Assembly (NCBI GenBank): GCA_045546775.1
Contig: JAZQDM010000003.1
Location: forward strand, 1 to 60,047
Reading direction: 5' to 3'
Length of the DNA stretch: 60,047 nt
From: RGIG3002 sp045546775
GTDB lineage: Bacteria > Bacillota > Clostridia > Lachnospirales > Lachnospiraceae
In this document: piece by piece, positions 25,879 through 34,783 of the stretch
Numbering within the stretch: the stretch's first letter is position 1
Layout: each line of letters opens with the position of its first letter
Notes under the pieces: generated by a model
What the model saw: the letters and a program-made list of their open reading frames with translations, nothing else
Told to the model about the DNA's origin: nothing
Databases searched by the model: none
Position numbers and translations under genes: made by a program

Positions 25879-27135
25879 TTATCTGGCTTGTTTCATGGTG
25901 TCACTGAATACCAAAATCGGCTCACTCGTTCCCTCTACTGTCTCTTTTGTAATAATACAACTTTCAATATTATCTTCGGAAGGAATACGATACATTACAT
26001 CCATCAAAATATTTTCCATAATGGAACGCAATCCTCTGGCACCGGTCTTTCTTTCAAAGGCCTTCTCCGCAATGGCTTCCACTGCGTCGTCCTCAAATTT
26101 GAGCGTCACATCATCATAACCAAATAATTTTTGATACTGCTTAATAAGTGCGTTTTTCGGTTCTTTCAAAATGCGTACAAGTGCATTCTTATCCAGTCCT
26201 TCCAAAGTAACCGTAATCGGAACACGACCTACAAACTCCGGAATCAAACCAAATTTCACCAAATCCTGCGGCGTCACTTCTTTCAAGAGTTCGCTAATTT
26301 CTTTGGTGGATTTTCCCGCAACTTCTGCACTAAAACCAATTGATTTGCGATCCAGTCTTGTCTCAACAATCTTCTCCAGACCGTCAAACGCGCCTCCACA
26401 AATAAATAAAATATTAGACGTATCAATCTGAATCAACTCCTGATGCGGGTGTTTTCTTCCTCCTTGCGGCGGAACACTTGCAACGGTACCTTCTACAATT
26501 TTAAGAAGCGCCTGCTGTACACCTTCTCCGGAAACATCCCTTGTAATTGATACATTTTCACTTTTCTTTGTAATCTTGTCGATTTCGTCAATATAGACAA
26601 TGCCGTACTGGGCACGTTCCACATCATAATCTGCCGCCTGAATCAGTTTTAACAGGATGTTTTCCACATCCTCACCCACATATCCGGCTTCCGTAAGCGT
26701 TGTTGCATCTGCAATCGCAAACGGAACATTTATGATTTTGGCAAGTGTCTGCGCAAGAAAAGTTTTACCGGAACCGGTTGGTCCCACCATAATAATGTTA
26801 CTCTTTTGGAGTTCTACATCATCCACATTCTTTTCTGCCGTAACCCTTTTGTAATGGTTATATACAGACACTGCGAGAACTTTTTTGGCAGCTTCCTGTC
26901 CGATTACATAATCATCAAGAAATTCTTTAATCTCTACCGGCTTTAAGAGATTGATGTCTATATCTTCGCGTACCGGCTCTTCTTCATATTCCTCTTCAAT
27001 AATGTCCGCACAAATATCCACACATTCATCGCAAATAAAAATGCCTGCCGGACCTGCAATCAGCTTGCGAACCTGATCCTGCGTCTTATTGCAAAAAGAA
27101 CATCTTATTTTTTCGTCGGAATTCTTTCCTGCCAT
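25879..27135 (-). CDS. clpX: ClpX, ATPase subunit of ClpXP
   Basis: A 418-residue unfoldase. The N-terminal zinc-binding domain has C12, C15, C35 and C38; the AAA+ module has Walker A GPTGSGKT and Walker B VYIDEIDK, and the ClpP-binding IGF-type loop is seen as IGF within RKSIGFSAE. It recognises tagged substrates and feeds them to ClpP, encoded immediately upstream. Confidence 0.98.
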   Translation of the reverse strand: MAGKNSDEKIRCSFCNKTQDQVRKLIAGPAGIFICDECVDICADIIEEEYEEEPVREDIDINLLKPVEIKEFLDDYVIGQEAAKKVLAVSVYNHYKRVTAEKNVDDVELQKSNIIMVGPTGSGKTFLAQTLAKIINVPFAIADATTLTEAGYVGEDVENILLKLIQAADYDVERAQYGIVYIDEIDKITKKSENVSITRDVSGEGVQQALLKIVEGTVASVPPQGGRKHPHQELIQIDTSNILFICGGAFDGLEKIVETRLDRKSIGFSAEVAGKSTKEISELLKEVTPQDLVKFGLIPEFVGRVPITVTLEGLDKNALVRILKEPKNALIKQYQKLFGYDDVTLKFEDDAVEAIAEKAFERKTGARGLRSIMENILMDVMYRIPSEDNIESCIITKETVEGTSEPILVFSDTMKQAR

Positions 27136-27162
27136 CGCTTATCCCTTTTCATGCCTTTCCCT

Positions 27163-27765
27163 TTATTTTATGCTCTCCACTTCTCCATGAGTTGTGAAAA
27201 TATGGTCAATCAAGCCATACGCTTTTGCTTCTTCTGCAGTCTTCCAATTGTCTCTCTCGGTGTCAGCGGCAACTTCCTCAATGCTCTTTCCGCAGTTTTG
27301 AGCCAAAATACGATTGAGTTTTTCTTTTGTTCTCAAAATATGCTTTGCTGCAATTTCGATTTCCGTTGCCTGTCCCTGTGCACCGCCAAGTGGCTGATGA
27401 ATCATAATCTCAGCATTCGGAAGCGCAAAACGCTTGCCTTTTGCACCGCCTGCAAGCAAAAATGCTCCCATGCTTGCTGCCATACCAATACAGTTTGTTG
27501 CAACATCACATTTTACAAACTGCATCGTATCATAAATTGCCATTCCGGCGGTTACGGAACCGCCGGGGCTGTTGATATACAAATGAATATCTTTTTCCGG
27601 ATCCTCTGCTTCCAAAAAGAGAAGCTGTGCAACAACAAGGCTTGCTGTTGTATCGTTTACTTCTTCTCCAAGAAAGATAATTCTTTCCTTCAAAAGTCTG
27701 GAATAAATATCGTAGGAACGTTCCCCCCTACTTGTCTGTTCAATGACATAAGGCACTAAACTCAT
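27163..27765 (-). CDS. clpP: ClpP protease subunit
   Basis: A 200-residue serine peptidase with the full triad S98 (GMAASMG), H123 (MIHQP) and D172 (ERDNW). It forms the tetradecameric chamber used by ClpX. ATG 27765 follows GAGGAGG. The order tig-clpP-clpX-lon-engB is the classical Clostridia arrangement. Confidence 0.98.
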   Translation of the reverse strand: MSLVPYVIEQTSRGERSYDIYSRLLKERIIFLGEEVNDTTASLVVAQLLFLEAEDPEKDIHLYINSPGGSVTAGMAIYDTMQFVKCDVATNCIGMAASMGAFLLAGGAKGKRFALPNAEIMIHQPLGGAQGQATEIEIAAKHILRTKEKLNRILAQNCGKSIEEVAADTERDNWKTAEEAKAYGLIDHIFTTHGEVESIK

Positions 27766-27826
27766 ACTTTTTCCTCCTCGTCACAAAAATATTGTAGTCT
27801 TTTATAATACGAACTATTGTCAATGA

Positions 27827-29113
27827 TTAGTCTTCTTTTGCGTTTTCAACTACAAATTCAACTGCTTTCTGTACCATAAGGTCTTTCTTAATCTGTTCTG
27901 TCTGGAACTCATCAAGAAGTTCTTTTACTTTCTCTACATCCATCTGGTACATTTCGCCCATTCTTGCAAGTTCTTTTTCCAAATCTTCTTCCGATACTTC
28001 GAAGTTTTCTGCTGCTGCAACTGCTTCTAATACTAATCTGGATTTGATTCTCTTCTCAGCCTGCGGTTTTACCTGATCTAACATCATCTGCACGTTCAAA
28101 CCTGTAAACTGGAAGTACTGTTCCATGGAAAGACCCTGCATCTGCAATCTCTGTGCAAAATCATCTACCATCTGTCTCTGCTGTGTTTCAAGCATAGCTT
28201 CCGGAATATCCATCTCAGAATCATTGATGATTGCTTCGATTACTGCATCTTCTTTTTTGTTCTTTGCTTCTGTTTCTTTTTTCTCTGCTAAGTTTTTCTT
28301 AATGTCTTCTTTGTACTCAGCAAGTGTATCAAATTCAGAAACTTCGCTTGCGAACTCGTCATCAAGTTCAGGAAGCTGTTTTTCTTTGATTTCTTTTACT
28401 TTGCATTTGAAAACAGCTGCTTTGCCCTTCAAATCTTCTGCATGATAATCTTCCGGGAAAGTAACGTTTACTTCTACATCTTTGTCCAATTCTGCGCCGA
28501 TAAGCTGCTCTTCGAAGCCCGGGATAAATGCGCCGGAACCGATTGTAAGCGGATAGTTTTCTCCTTTACCGCCTTCAAAAGCAACACCGTCAACAAAACC
28601 TTCAAAGTCGATAACTGTCATATCGCCGTCTTTTACTGCTCTGTCTTCTACAGAAATTGTTCTTGCATTGTTTTCTCTTTCTTTGTCAAGAGCTTCTGCT
28701 ACTTCTTCGTCTGTTACTTCAACTTCTGCTTTTTCTACTTTAACGCCTTTGTATTTGCCAAGTTTCACTTCCGGTTTTAAAGCAACTTCAGCTGTGAAGA
28801 TAAACGGTTTACCAGCTTCAATCTGTGTCACTTCAATCTTCGGAGAAGATACGATTTCTTCTTCGCATTCTTTTACTGCGTTGTCGTATGCATCCGGAAT
28901 AAGGAAGTTTGCTGCATCTTCATAAAATACTTCTTTGCCGTACATTTTTTCTACCATGTTGCGCGGCACTTTACCTTTTCTGAAGCCCGGGATGCTGATG
29001 CTTCCTTTGTTTTTCTGGTAAGCTTTCTCAATTGCTTTTTCCAGTTCTTCAGCCGGTACCTCAATAGTTAATTTTGCCATATTGTTCTCTAATTTTTCAA
29101 GTTGTAAACTCAT
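27827..29113 (-). CDS. tig: Trigger factor
   Basis: A 428-residue ribosome-associated chaperone and prolyl isomerase. It has the ribosome-binding loop GFRKGKVPRNMVEKMYG near residue 45, a central FKBP domain (about 150-245) and a long helical C-terminal arm. The frame is open further upstream, but ATG 29113 has AAGGAGG 9 nt upstream and begins the family N-terminus (MSLQLEKLENN). Confidence 0.97.
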   Translation of the reverse strand: MSLQLEKLENNMAKLTIEVPAEELEKAIEKAYQKNKGSISIPGFRKGKVPRNMVEKMYGKEVFYEDAANFLIPDAYDNAVKECEEEIVSSPKIEVTQIEAGKPFIFTAEVALKPEVKLGKYKGVKVEKAEVEVTDEEVAEALDKERENNARTISVEDRAVKDGDMTVIDFEGFVDGVAFEGGKGENYPLTIGSGAFIPGFEEQLIGAELDKDVEVNVTFPEDYHAEDLKGKAAVFKCKVKEIKEKQLPELDDEFASEVSEFDTLAEYKEDIKKNLAEKKETEAKNKKEDAVIEAIINDSEMDIPEAMLETQQRQMVDDFAQRLQMQGLSMEQYFQFTGLNVQMMLDQVKPQAEKRIKSRLVLEAVAAAENFEVSEEDLEKELARMGEMYQMDVEKVKELLDEFQTEQIKKDLMVQKAVEFVVENAKED

Positions 29114-29209
29114 GTTACATTTCCTCCTTAAATTACCTCTGTGAAACTCATTTATCTTGAATGGATTCCCGCAAAAGCGCAAAGTTTCCATAGTCACAGT
29201 CATTCTAGC

Positions 29210-29238
29210 ATTATAACACAACGATTTTTACTTGTCTA
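29210..29238 (-). promoter_or_regulatory. Promoter of tig (and the clp-lon block)
   Basis: Minus strand TAGACA (plus 29233-29238), 17 nt, TATAAT (plus 29210-29215). Transcription would start about 90 nt before the tig ATG. Confidence 0.7.
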
Positions 29239-29257
29239 TGGGGCTAAAATAACTTTT

Positions 29258-30649
29258 TTACCGCGTTTTTTCGCCATTGATATACATTATCCGGGCCTGC
29301 AAAAGCTTGGCATCCTGTTCATTGTGCGTTGCCACAAGCAAAGTTCTTCCGCTCCGATAACGACTGATGCATTGTGCAACTTCCTTTTTTGTCTCCTCAT
29401 CCAAGCCGGCAAAAGGCTCATCCATCACAATGTATGGCGCATCCGAAAGCAGCGCCCGCACAATGGCAACACGCCGTTTCATACCACCGCTAAACTGCGA
29501 CACCTTTTTGGTAAGCTCTTCTTTTGGCAAAACCGCGCAAAGTGCACGTTCTGCCTCTTCCTTGGAAATGGTTTTTCCACACGCAATCGCTATATTTGTC
29601 AACGCAGTTTCCTCCGGACACAGACGTTCTTCCTGAAAAACAACAGCTATCTTCTTGTCTGTTTTTTCCACCGCACCTTCCTCGGGCTTTTCCAATTTCG
29701 AAAGAAGCCTTAACAACGTTGTCTTTCCGCTTCCCGAAGGTCCCATAATGCAACAGATTTCTCCCGGTTCAAACGTCACATTAAGTCCGTCAAACACCGT
29801 TTTGTCCCCAAAAGACTTCTTTATGCCGGACAAACAAATCAGCTTACTTTCAAAATTCCTTTCCTGTTCGTCTGCATCTTTCTTTCGAAACGTACATTTT
29901 AGCCGCTTTTGTCCCAGTCCGAGCAACGCGATAAAACTGCGCTCAAACAAAACACTCAACAAAACAACCAAGACTGTCCATGCAAAAAGGCCTTCTGTTT
30001 CCAGGTAAATCTTTGACATATAAATGCGCTCACCAATAGAAAAATCCGGTATTCCGATCACTTCTGCCGCCACGCCCGCTTTCCAGCTCATTCCCAGTGC
30101 CGTTTTACAGCTACTCACCAAAAACGGCATAACGTAAGGCACATACAAAAATTTGATTTTGTTTATAAGCGGCATTTCAAACACCTTCGCCATCTCCAGC
30201 ATATCCTTGTCCGTGTTTTGAATGCCTGTAAGTATGTTTTGAAACAAAATCGGAAATGCCATAAACACAGTAATATATAAGGATAACCTCGCCGAACCGG
30301 AAAACAACAACAAAAGAACTACAACCGATGCAACCGGCACCGCCTTCATAAATTGTACAAGCGGACTGAAAAACTCCGAAATCACCGTTTTTTTCGCACA
30401 AATGACCGCCATTACAACCGCCAAAACCAGCGCCAAAAGAAAGCCTGACACAATCCTTGCACAGGAAAACAACACCGTATTCCAGAACACAAATGTCACC
30501 ATATTTTGTTGTAAGTACAGCAAAACCTCTATCGGTCCTGCCAACAAAATGGAATTGTTTACGACAAGTGCCAGCAATTGCCACATAAGCAACCAGAATG
30601 CAATAACAGTACACTTTCTAATCCATTTCTTTTCCCACAAGTTTCTCAT
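29258..30649 (-). CDS. Fused ABC importer: permease and ATPase in one chain (SsuC-SsuB/TauC-TauB type)
   Basis: A 463-residue fusion. Residues 1-250 are a BPD_transp_1 permease with five to six helices and the EAA-like segment ALGMSWKAGVAAEVIG (about 184-199). Residues 265-463 are an ATPase with Walker A GPSGSGKTT (303-311), signature FSGGMKRR, Walker B YIVMDEP and switch histidine in VATHN. In the sulfonate/nitrate/HMP importer family these parts are normally separate proteins. ATG 30649 overlaps the stop of the binding-protein gene (ATGA), so expression is coupled. The ATPase part is short (about 200 residues). No substrate-specific riboswitch is seen upstream. Confidence 0.9.
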   Translation of the reverse strand: MRNLWEKKWIRKCTVIAFWLLMWQLLALVVNNSILLAGPIEVLLYLQQNMVTFVFWNTVLFSCARIVSGFLLALVLAVVMAVICAKKTVISEFFSPLVQFMKAVPVASVVVLLLLFSGSARLSLYITVFMAFPILFQNILTGIQNTDKDMLEMAKVFEMPLINKIKFLYVPYVMPFLVSSCKTALGMSWKAGVAAEVIGIPDFSIGERIYMSKIYLETEGLFAWTVLVVLLSVLFERSFIALLGLGQKRLKCTFRKKDADEQERNFESKLICLSGIKKSFGDKTVFDGLNVTFEPGEICCIMGPSGSGKTTLLRLLSKLEKPEEGAVEKTDKKIAVVFQEERLCPEETALTNIAIACGKTISKEEAERALCAVLPKEELTKKVSQFSGGMKRRVAIVRALLSDAPYIVMDEPFAGLDEETKKEVAQCISRYRSGRTLLVATHNEQDAKLLQARIMYINGEKTR

Positions 30650-31650
30650 TTCGTTTCATCCTTTGCCGGAATATAATAAAAATCATCCGCCGGCAGACTG
30701 CCGCCAACACTCTCCGGATTTTGCTCTGCCAATACCGATAAGTAACCGGACAATGTCTGTTTCATTTCCTCGCCGTCAATATGCGTAATGTTACAATGCG
30801 GAATCGCCGCCTGAGCTACTTTTTCTTTCTCAATAATCCCCTGCTTTACTACGAGAACTGCTGCATTTTCCACGTTTTCATTGACATATGCTGCACTCTC
30901 TTTATGCTCTTGCAAGAATACTTGCACCGCTTCCTCATTTTCTTTCAAAAATTCATTGCGAACAACAGTAACCCCTGTCACAAGGCGACTCCCGTCTTGC
31001 AAGTCATCCCATTCTTTTGTCATGTCAAACACAATTTTTAAATCTGTATTTTGGGCACATGCCGCTGTCACAAAAGGCTGTGGCAAAAGTCCGATACTTT
31101 CCGGCTCTGCTGCCAAAATTGCAGCCACTTCCGTAGCTTCTGTCTTATATTCCAAAGTAACCTCGTCTTTGCTCAATCCATTTTTTTCCAAAATATAGGA
31201 AAGCACATAATCCGGGGTCGTTCCTTTGCCTGTCAAGTATATCGTTCTGCCGGCCAAATCCTGTATATCCGTAAGCGACTCATCCGCCGAAACCATGTAC
31301 AGAACACCAAGTGTATTGATATCTATGACGGTAATGCCACCTTCTGTCTTGTTATAAAGCACACTCGCCACGTTTGCCGGAACAAGTGCAATATCTAACT
31401 CTCCCTGAATCATAAGAGGCAAAAGTGCATCTGCGGAAGCCTCCATGGTAAACCGGTAGTTGTTGTTTGCGTTTTTTTGCTCACTTTCTTCCATCAAGTG
31501 TACAAGCCCAATGGATGTAGGTCCTTTCATGGAACCGACACGAACCGTTACCGGCTCCGCCGTCTCTTTCGCCGGCTGCTTCGCACACCCTGAAAGCACA
31601 CAGGCCATCAAACCGACTGCCATCAACATTTTCATAATATTTCTTCTCAT
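30646..31650 (-). CDS. ABC substrate-binding lipoprotein (NMT1/SsuA-like)
   Basis: A 334-residue lipoprotein with a signal peptide and lipobox L-S-G-C near residue 22. The mature part resembles SsuA/TauA/ThiY periplasmic binding proteins (VRVGSMKGPTSIGLVHLMEE, then a LVPANVASVLYNK segment). With the fused permease-ATPase downstream it makes a complete two-gene importer. Candidates are sulfonates, pyrimidine vitamin precursors or related small anions; sequence alone does not decide. ATG 31650 has GGAGG 6 nt upstream. Confidence 0.88.
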   Translation of the reverse strand: MRRNIMKMLMAVGLMACVLSGCAKQPAKETAEPVTVRVGSMKGPTSIGLVHLMEESEQKNANNNYRFTMEASADALLPLMIQGELDIALVPANVASVLYNKTEGGITVIDINTLGVLYMVSADESLTDIQDLAGRTIYLTGKGTTPDYVLSYILEKNGLSKDEVTLEYKTEATEVAAILAAEPESIGLLPQPFVTAACAQNTDLKIVFDMTKEWDDLQDGSRLVTGVTVVRNEFLKENEEAVQVFLQEHKESAAYVNENVENAAVLVVKQGIIEKEKVAQAAIPHCNITHIDGEEMKQTLSGYLSVLAEQNPESVGGSLPADDFYYIPAKDETK

Positions 31651-31771
31651 TTCCAACCTCCAAGTAACATCGTCTCGTCTTTTCTCAAATTATTATAAAA
31701 TACCCCCTACAGAAAGCAAGCAGAAATTCTATAAAAAACGAGTCTCGTTCGGAGCATTTTCCCATAGACCC

Positions 31772-31800
31772 AAAAACCGGGCAAGCTTTCGCTCACCCGG
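31772..31800 (-). terminator. Terminator downstream of the truncated gene
   Basis: CCGGG and AGC pair with GCT and CCCGG around a GAAA tetraloop (minus strand), followed by TTTTT. It lies just beyond the stop of the 31806 frame. Confidence 0.75.
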
Positions 31801-31805
31801 AAATT

Positions 31806-32252
31806 TTAGTCATCCACACTAATTTCAAGTCTTTCAAAGCACTCTTTTGCTGCCTCCTCAGAAACCGTGCTCGTCAAAAGAACTCCCGTATCGGAATCGT
31901 CTACCATAATTGCATAATTATATTCCTCATCCATATAGGACCAGAAAATATACTCGTTTCCATCTTTGGAACCGGAATCAAGCAATTCCGCATCTTCGTC
32001 CTCTTCAACGGCATCCACATAATGCTCGTATCCGTCCTCATAAACAAACATACCAACCGCCAGCGTTTCGTCGTCGCAGGATACTTCAAACGGATTGTCA
32101 AACGTCACATCATAGCCATCCGTAGCGTCCAGTTTGACCTCAATTCTGTCCCCATTGCTTTTAACATGATTTCTGCTTTGTTTTGCATATTTACAAACCA
32201 TTTGCTTTGGTATATAATGCGTTTTGTAAAACAAACGGTTCATCCGTTTCAT
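31806..32252 (-). pseudogene. Probable 3' fragment of a gene for an acidic secreted/lipoprotein domain
   Basis: The frame encodes 148 residues, but only the part from about residue 30 (SNGDRIEVKLDATDG...) looks like a folded, very acidic domain; the first 30 residues are basic and unlike it. No signal peptide, SD or good start codon is found, and a plus-strand promoter for the cobalamin riboswitch (32190-32218) lies inside the apparent 5' end. The terminator just downstream is intact. I infer that the 5' half was lost when the B12 locus came to lie next to it. A short functional gene starting at ATG 32201 is the alternative. Confidence 0.45.
32190..32218 (+). promoter_or_regulatory. Promoter of the cobalamin riboswitch operon
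   Basis: TTTACA (32190-32195), 17 nt, TATAAT (32213-32218). Start of transcription is expected near 32225, about 30 nt before the aptamer. Confidence 0.75.
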
Positions 32253-32257
32253 ACGTT

Positions 32258-32430
32258 TAAGGTGTCAGGAAGTACATTTTGTGCTCGGCCTGATGAAAAG
32301 GGAAACAGGTGAAATTCCTGTACGAACTCGTCACTGTAATTAGGAAGTTCCGGTAACATGCCACTGAATTTCGATTTGGGAAGGCTACCGGCGCGTCTGA
32401 CCTATAAGCCAGGAGACCTGCCTTAAATGC
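32258..32430 (+). ncRNA. Cobalamin riboswitch
   Basis: Conserved elements appear in order: AAGGTGTCAGG at the 5' side, GGGAAACAGGTGAAATTCC, GCCACTG, GGGAAGGC and the B12 box AGCCAGGAGACCTGCC (32407-32422). The downstream terminator and a DUF4430/S-component operon fit a B12-repressed uptake locus. Confidence 0.95.
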
Positions 32431-32484
32431 GCATTTCAGCCACGAGTAATTGGTACTGGAAAAGGTTCCTGTGGAATTTTTGTG

Positions 32485-32513
32485 TCTCTATACCCGTGGT
32501 ATGGAGATTTTTT
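32485..32513 (+). terminator. Riboswitch expression-platform terminator
   Basis: TCTCTATACC (32485-32494) pairs with GGTATGGAGA (32498-32507), followed by six T. With B12 bound, transcription should stop here, before the 32861 gene. Confidence 0.85.
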
Positions 32514-32551
32514 ATTTTACTTAAGTAATGGACGAATGTTTTTTTGCAGAC

Positions 32552-32777
32552 ATTTGCGTAAAAAACAAGGTATCTTACACCGCAGTAGGAAATAAACACT
32601 GCTAAGTATTTTCATTGAATTATAAACACCGCTTACGCAACCATCGCAAATTCGCCCTCCTGGCTCAATTGCGATTTCTGCGGACGTCCTGTCCGCAGAT
32701 TGCTGGATTTGAAAGAAAATACAAAGCAGTGCTAATTTCCTACTACAGGTCCAATACCACCTTGTTTTTACGCAAAT
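32552..32777 (+). repeat. Foldback element A (226 bp)
   Basis: The ends are inverted: ATTTGCGTAAAAAACAAGG at the left and CCTTGTTTTTACGCAAAT at the right, continuing inward as arms of about 55 bp (for example CAGTAGGAAAT against ATTTCCTACT, and GTATTTTC against GAAAATAC). The core holds two hairpins: HP1 about 32644-32674 (TCGCAA...TTGCGA, inner GCC...GGC) and HP2 TCTGCGGAC-GTCCT-GTCCGCAGA (32677-32699). It carries no ORF and lies between the riboswitch terminator and the first gene, so it is transcribed in the leader. The core is closely similar to element D and related to B and C. Confidence 0.85.
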
Positions 32778-32860
32778 TGTCCTACAAATTTAACATTTCC
32801 GCCCACTACTAATAATAAAAATTAAACTCCATAACATTTTATTTGAGAAAGGAACAGAAT

Positions 32861-33277
32861 ATGGAACAACAAAAGAAAAACAACAAAAAACTAATTGCGG
32901 CGCTTGTTGCGCTGGTTGCAGTACTTGCTATTTTTGCAGTCGTATTTTTTGTATTTAAACCAAAGGCTACGGCAGGCAGCAAAGAAATCACGGTAACGGT
33001 CGTTGACAACAACGGTGCAGAAACCGTGTACGAAAGCAACACCGATCAACAATATTTGCGTGGTGCCTTGGAGGAACTTGAAAATTTCACTATGACAGGC
33101 AGTGAAAGTGAATACGGTCTTATGGTAGAAACCGTAAACGGAATCAGTGCCATTTATGACACAGACGGGGCATACTGGAGTTTTTATGTAAACGAAGAGT
33201 ATTGTAACTATGGTATTGATGAACAGCCGATAAACGACGGCGATGCATTCAAAATCGTATATACACCCGCTGAATAA
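32861..33277 (+). CDS. DUF4430 domain protein (transcobalamin-like), membrane anchored
   Basis: A 138-residue protein with a basic N-terminus, one transmembrane or signal-anchor helix (about residues 10-30) and a DUF4430 domain (GSKEITVTVVD... to GDAFKIVYTP), including the typical YWSFYVNEEYCNYGIDE. DUF4430 is the fold of the transcobalamin C-terminal domain, and the gene is under a cobalamin riboswitch next to an ECF S-component, so surface capture of corrinoids is likely. ATG 32861 has AAGGA 7 nt upstream. Confidence 0.88.
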   Translation: MEQQKKNNKKLIAALVALVAVLAIFAVVFFVFKPKATAGSKEITVTVVDNNGAETVYESNTDQQYLRGALEELENFTMTGSESEYGLMVETVNGISAIYDTDGAYWSFYVNEEYCNYGIDEQPINDGDAFKIVYTPAE

Positions 33278-33289
33278 TTCGGAGGCAAT

Positions 33290-33817
33290 ATGAAATCCTT
33301 TCGCAACTTTTTCAAACTGAGTATTTCCGATATTACAAAAATCGGAATGATGGTAGCCACACTCGAAGCCGGCAAAATGATGCTTTCTTTTTTACCAAAC
33401 ATCGAAATTGTGTCTATTCTCATTATCATGTATACATTATACTTTGGTCCGAAGGTACTTTATGCTATCTTCACCTTTACTATGATTGAAATGTTTCTTT
33501 ACGGATTTCATTTATGGGTAATCATGTATTTTTACATATGGCCACTTTTGGCGCTCATTACTTACTTAAACAGAAAGAAGACAGGAGCTCTTTTTTGGAG
33601 CATCCTGTCTGCCTTTTTCGGATTATTTTTCGGAATGTTATGTGCTATTCCTTATATTGTAACAAGCGGACTTCCCGCTGCTTTTGCATTCTGGATTGCC
33701 GGAATTCCGTTTGATCTTGTACACTGTGTCGGCAATTTTGTAACTGCACTCATTTTGTACGAGCCGCTCACCTATGTATTAAGCAGGCTTGACCGTACTG
33801 TATTTGACAATGAGTAG
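33290..33817 (+). CDS. ECF transporter S component, probably cobalamin-specific (CbrT-like)
   Basis: A 175-residue membrane protein with five to six hydrophobic segments and the ECF S-component pattern, including FIEMFLYGFHLWVI-like and CAIPYIVTSGLPAAFAFWIAGIPFDLVHCVGNFV. Specificity for B12 is inferred from the riboswitch and DUF4430 partner. No EcfA or EcfT genes are here, so it must use a shared energising module elsewhere. GGAGG lies 4 nt before ATG 33290. Its 3' end overlaps the convergent holA gene by 39 nt. Confidence 0.9.
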   Translation: MKSFRNFFKLSISDITKIGMMVATLEAGKMMLSFLPNIEIVSILIIMYTLYFGPKVLYAIFTFTMIEMFLYGFHLWVIMYFYIWPLLALITYLNRKKTGALFWSILSAFFGLFFGMLCAIPYIVTSGLPAAFAFWIAGIPFDLVHCVGNFVTALILYEPLTYVLSRLDRTVFDNE

Positions 33818-34768
33818 TTCCACGCTCAGCTTATCATTCATCCGACCGGTTTTCACGGCTTCATCCGCTTCCACACATTCCTGCAGCGCTTTTTTCAAAT
33901 CCGTTGTTTTGAATTTGGACGCCTGTGCGGCATATTTACCGACTGCAAACGGTGGAATACCGACTTTCGGGGCAATCGTCTTGTTGTCATGCCCTTTCTT
34001 TTTCATCTCTTTTACCATCAAAAGAATATTAAAATGTCTTCCAATCAAAAACAAAATTCGCATCGGTGCTTCCCTAAGAGCAAGCAACTCATAATAAAGG
34101 GAAAGTGCCTTTTTCTGGTGTTTGTCTGCAATCGCATCGATCATGTCAAAAATATGATTGCTGATTCTCTGGGTGCAAATTTCCTCAATATCTTCTTCCC
34201 GAATGACCTCTTTATCGAGGCAATAACAAAACAATTTTTCCAGTTCCTTATGAATATTTTCCATATCTGTTCCGGTTTTTGTGAGAAAAAAATCCAACGC
34301 ATTGGCGGAAATATTTTTGTTTTCTTTTCTAATCATGCCTAAAATCCAGCGTTTCAACGTGCTCTCATCCTGAATGGAAAAATCCACTACCACACCTTTG
34401 TTTTGTACTGTTTTGTACAACTTACTGCGCTTGTCAATTTCCGGCTCCACAAAAACGAAAAAAGCGGTAGGAGACACATTCTCCAAATATACCGCAAGGT
34501 CCTCACCACCGTGCTTAAAAAGTCCCGTATTTTCCAACACAAGCACTCGTCGCTTTGCAAGGAAAGGCATGGTCTCGGCCAAATCAATGACTTCACCAAC
34601 CGACACGTCTTTGCCTTCGTAATAGTGACTGTTCATCGTATCGCCCTCTGCTATGAGAGCCTGTTTCAATTTATCTTTGTATTGTTTGCGCAAATAAGCC
34701 TCTTCCCCGCAAAGCAAATACATCTGTTTAAAATCGTTATTTTTGATATCTTCGTTAATTCGTTTCAT
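33779..34768 (-). CDS. holA: DNA polymerase III delta subunit (HolA)
   Basis: A 329-residue clamp-loader subunit that opens the beta clamp. Family features include MYLLCGEEAYLRKQY at the start, an AAA+-like fold without a functional Walker A, and the helical collar domain with LREAPMRILFLIGRHFNILL. It lies 15 nt after the aldolase gene and its C-terminal codons overlap the end of the convergent S-component gene. Confidence 0.95.
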   Translation of the reverse strand: MKRINEDIKNNDFKQMYLLCGEEAYLRKQYKDKLKQALIAEGDTMNSHYYEGKDVSVGEVIDLAETMPFLAKRRVLVLENTGLFKHGGEDLAVYLENVSPTAFFVFVEPEIDKRSKLYKTVQNKGVVVDFSIQDESTLKRWILGMIRKENKNISANALDFFLTKTGTDMENIHKELEKLFCYCLDKEVIREEDIEEICTQRISNHIFDMIDAIADKHQKKALSLYYELLALREAPMRILFLIGRHFNILLMVKEMKKKGHDNKTIAPKVGIPPFAVGKYAAQASKFKTTDLKKALQECVEADEAVKTGRMNDKLSVELLIVKYSTVKPA

Positions 34769-34783
34769 AAAGCTCCTGCTTTC

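Noticed and set aside
28125..28925. Plus-strand frames opposite tig
   Set aside because: Antisense to a complete trigger factor gene; low-complexity composition.
31650..31805. Thiamine or other riboswitch upstream of the two-gene importer
   Set aside because: No conserved aptamer motif seen in the leader, only a terminator from the neighbouring frame.
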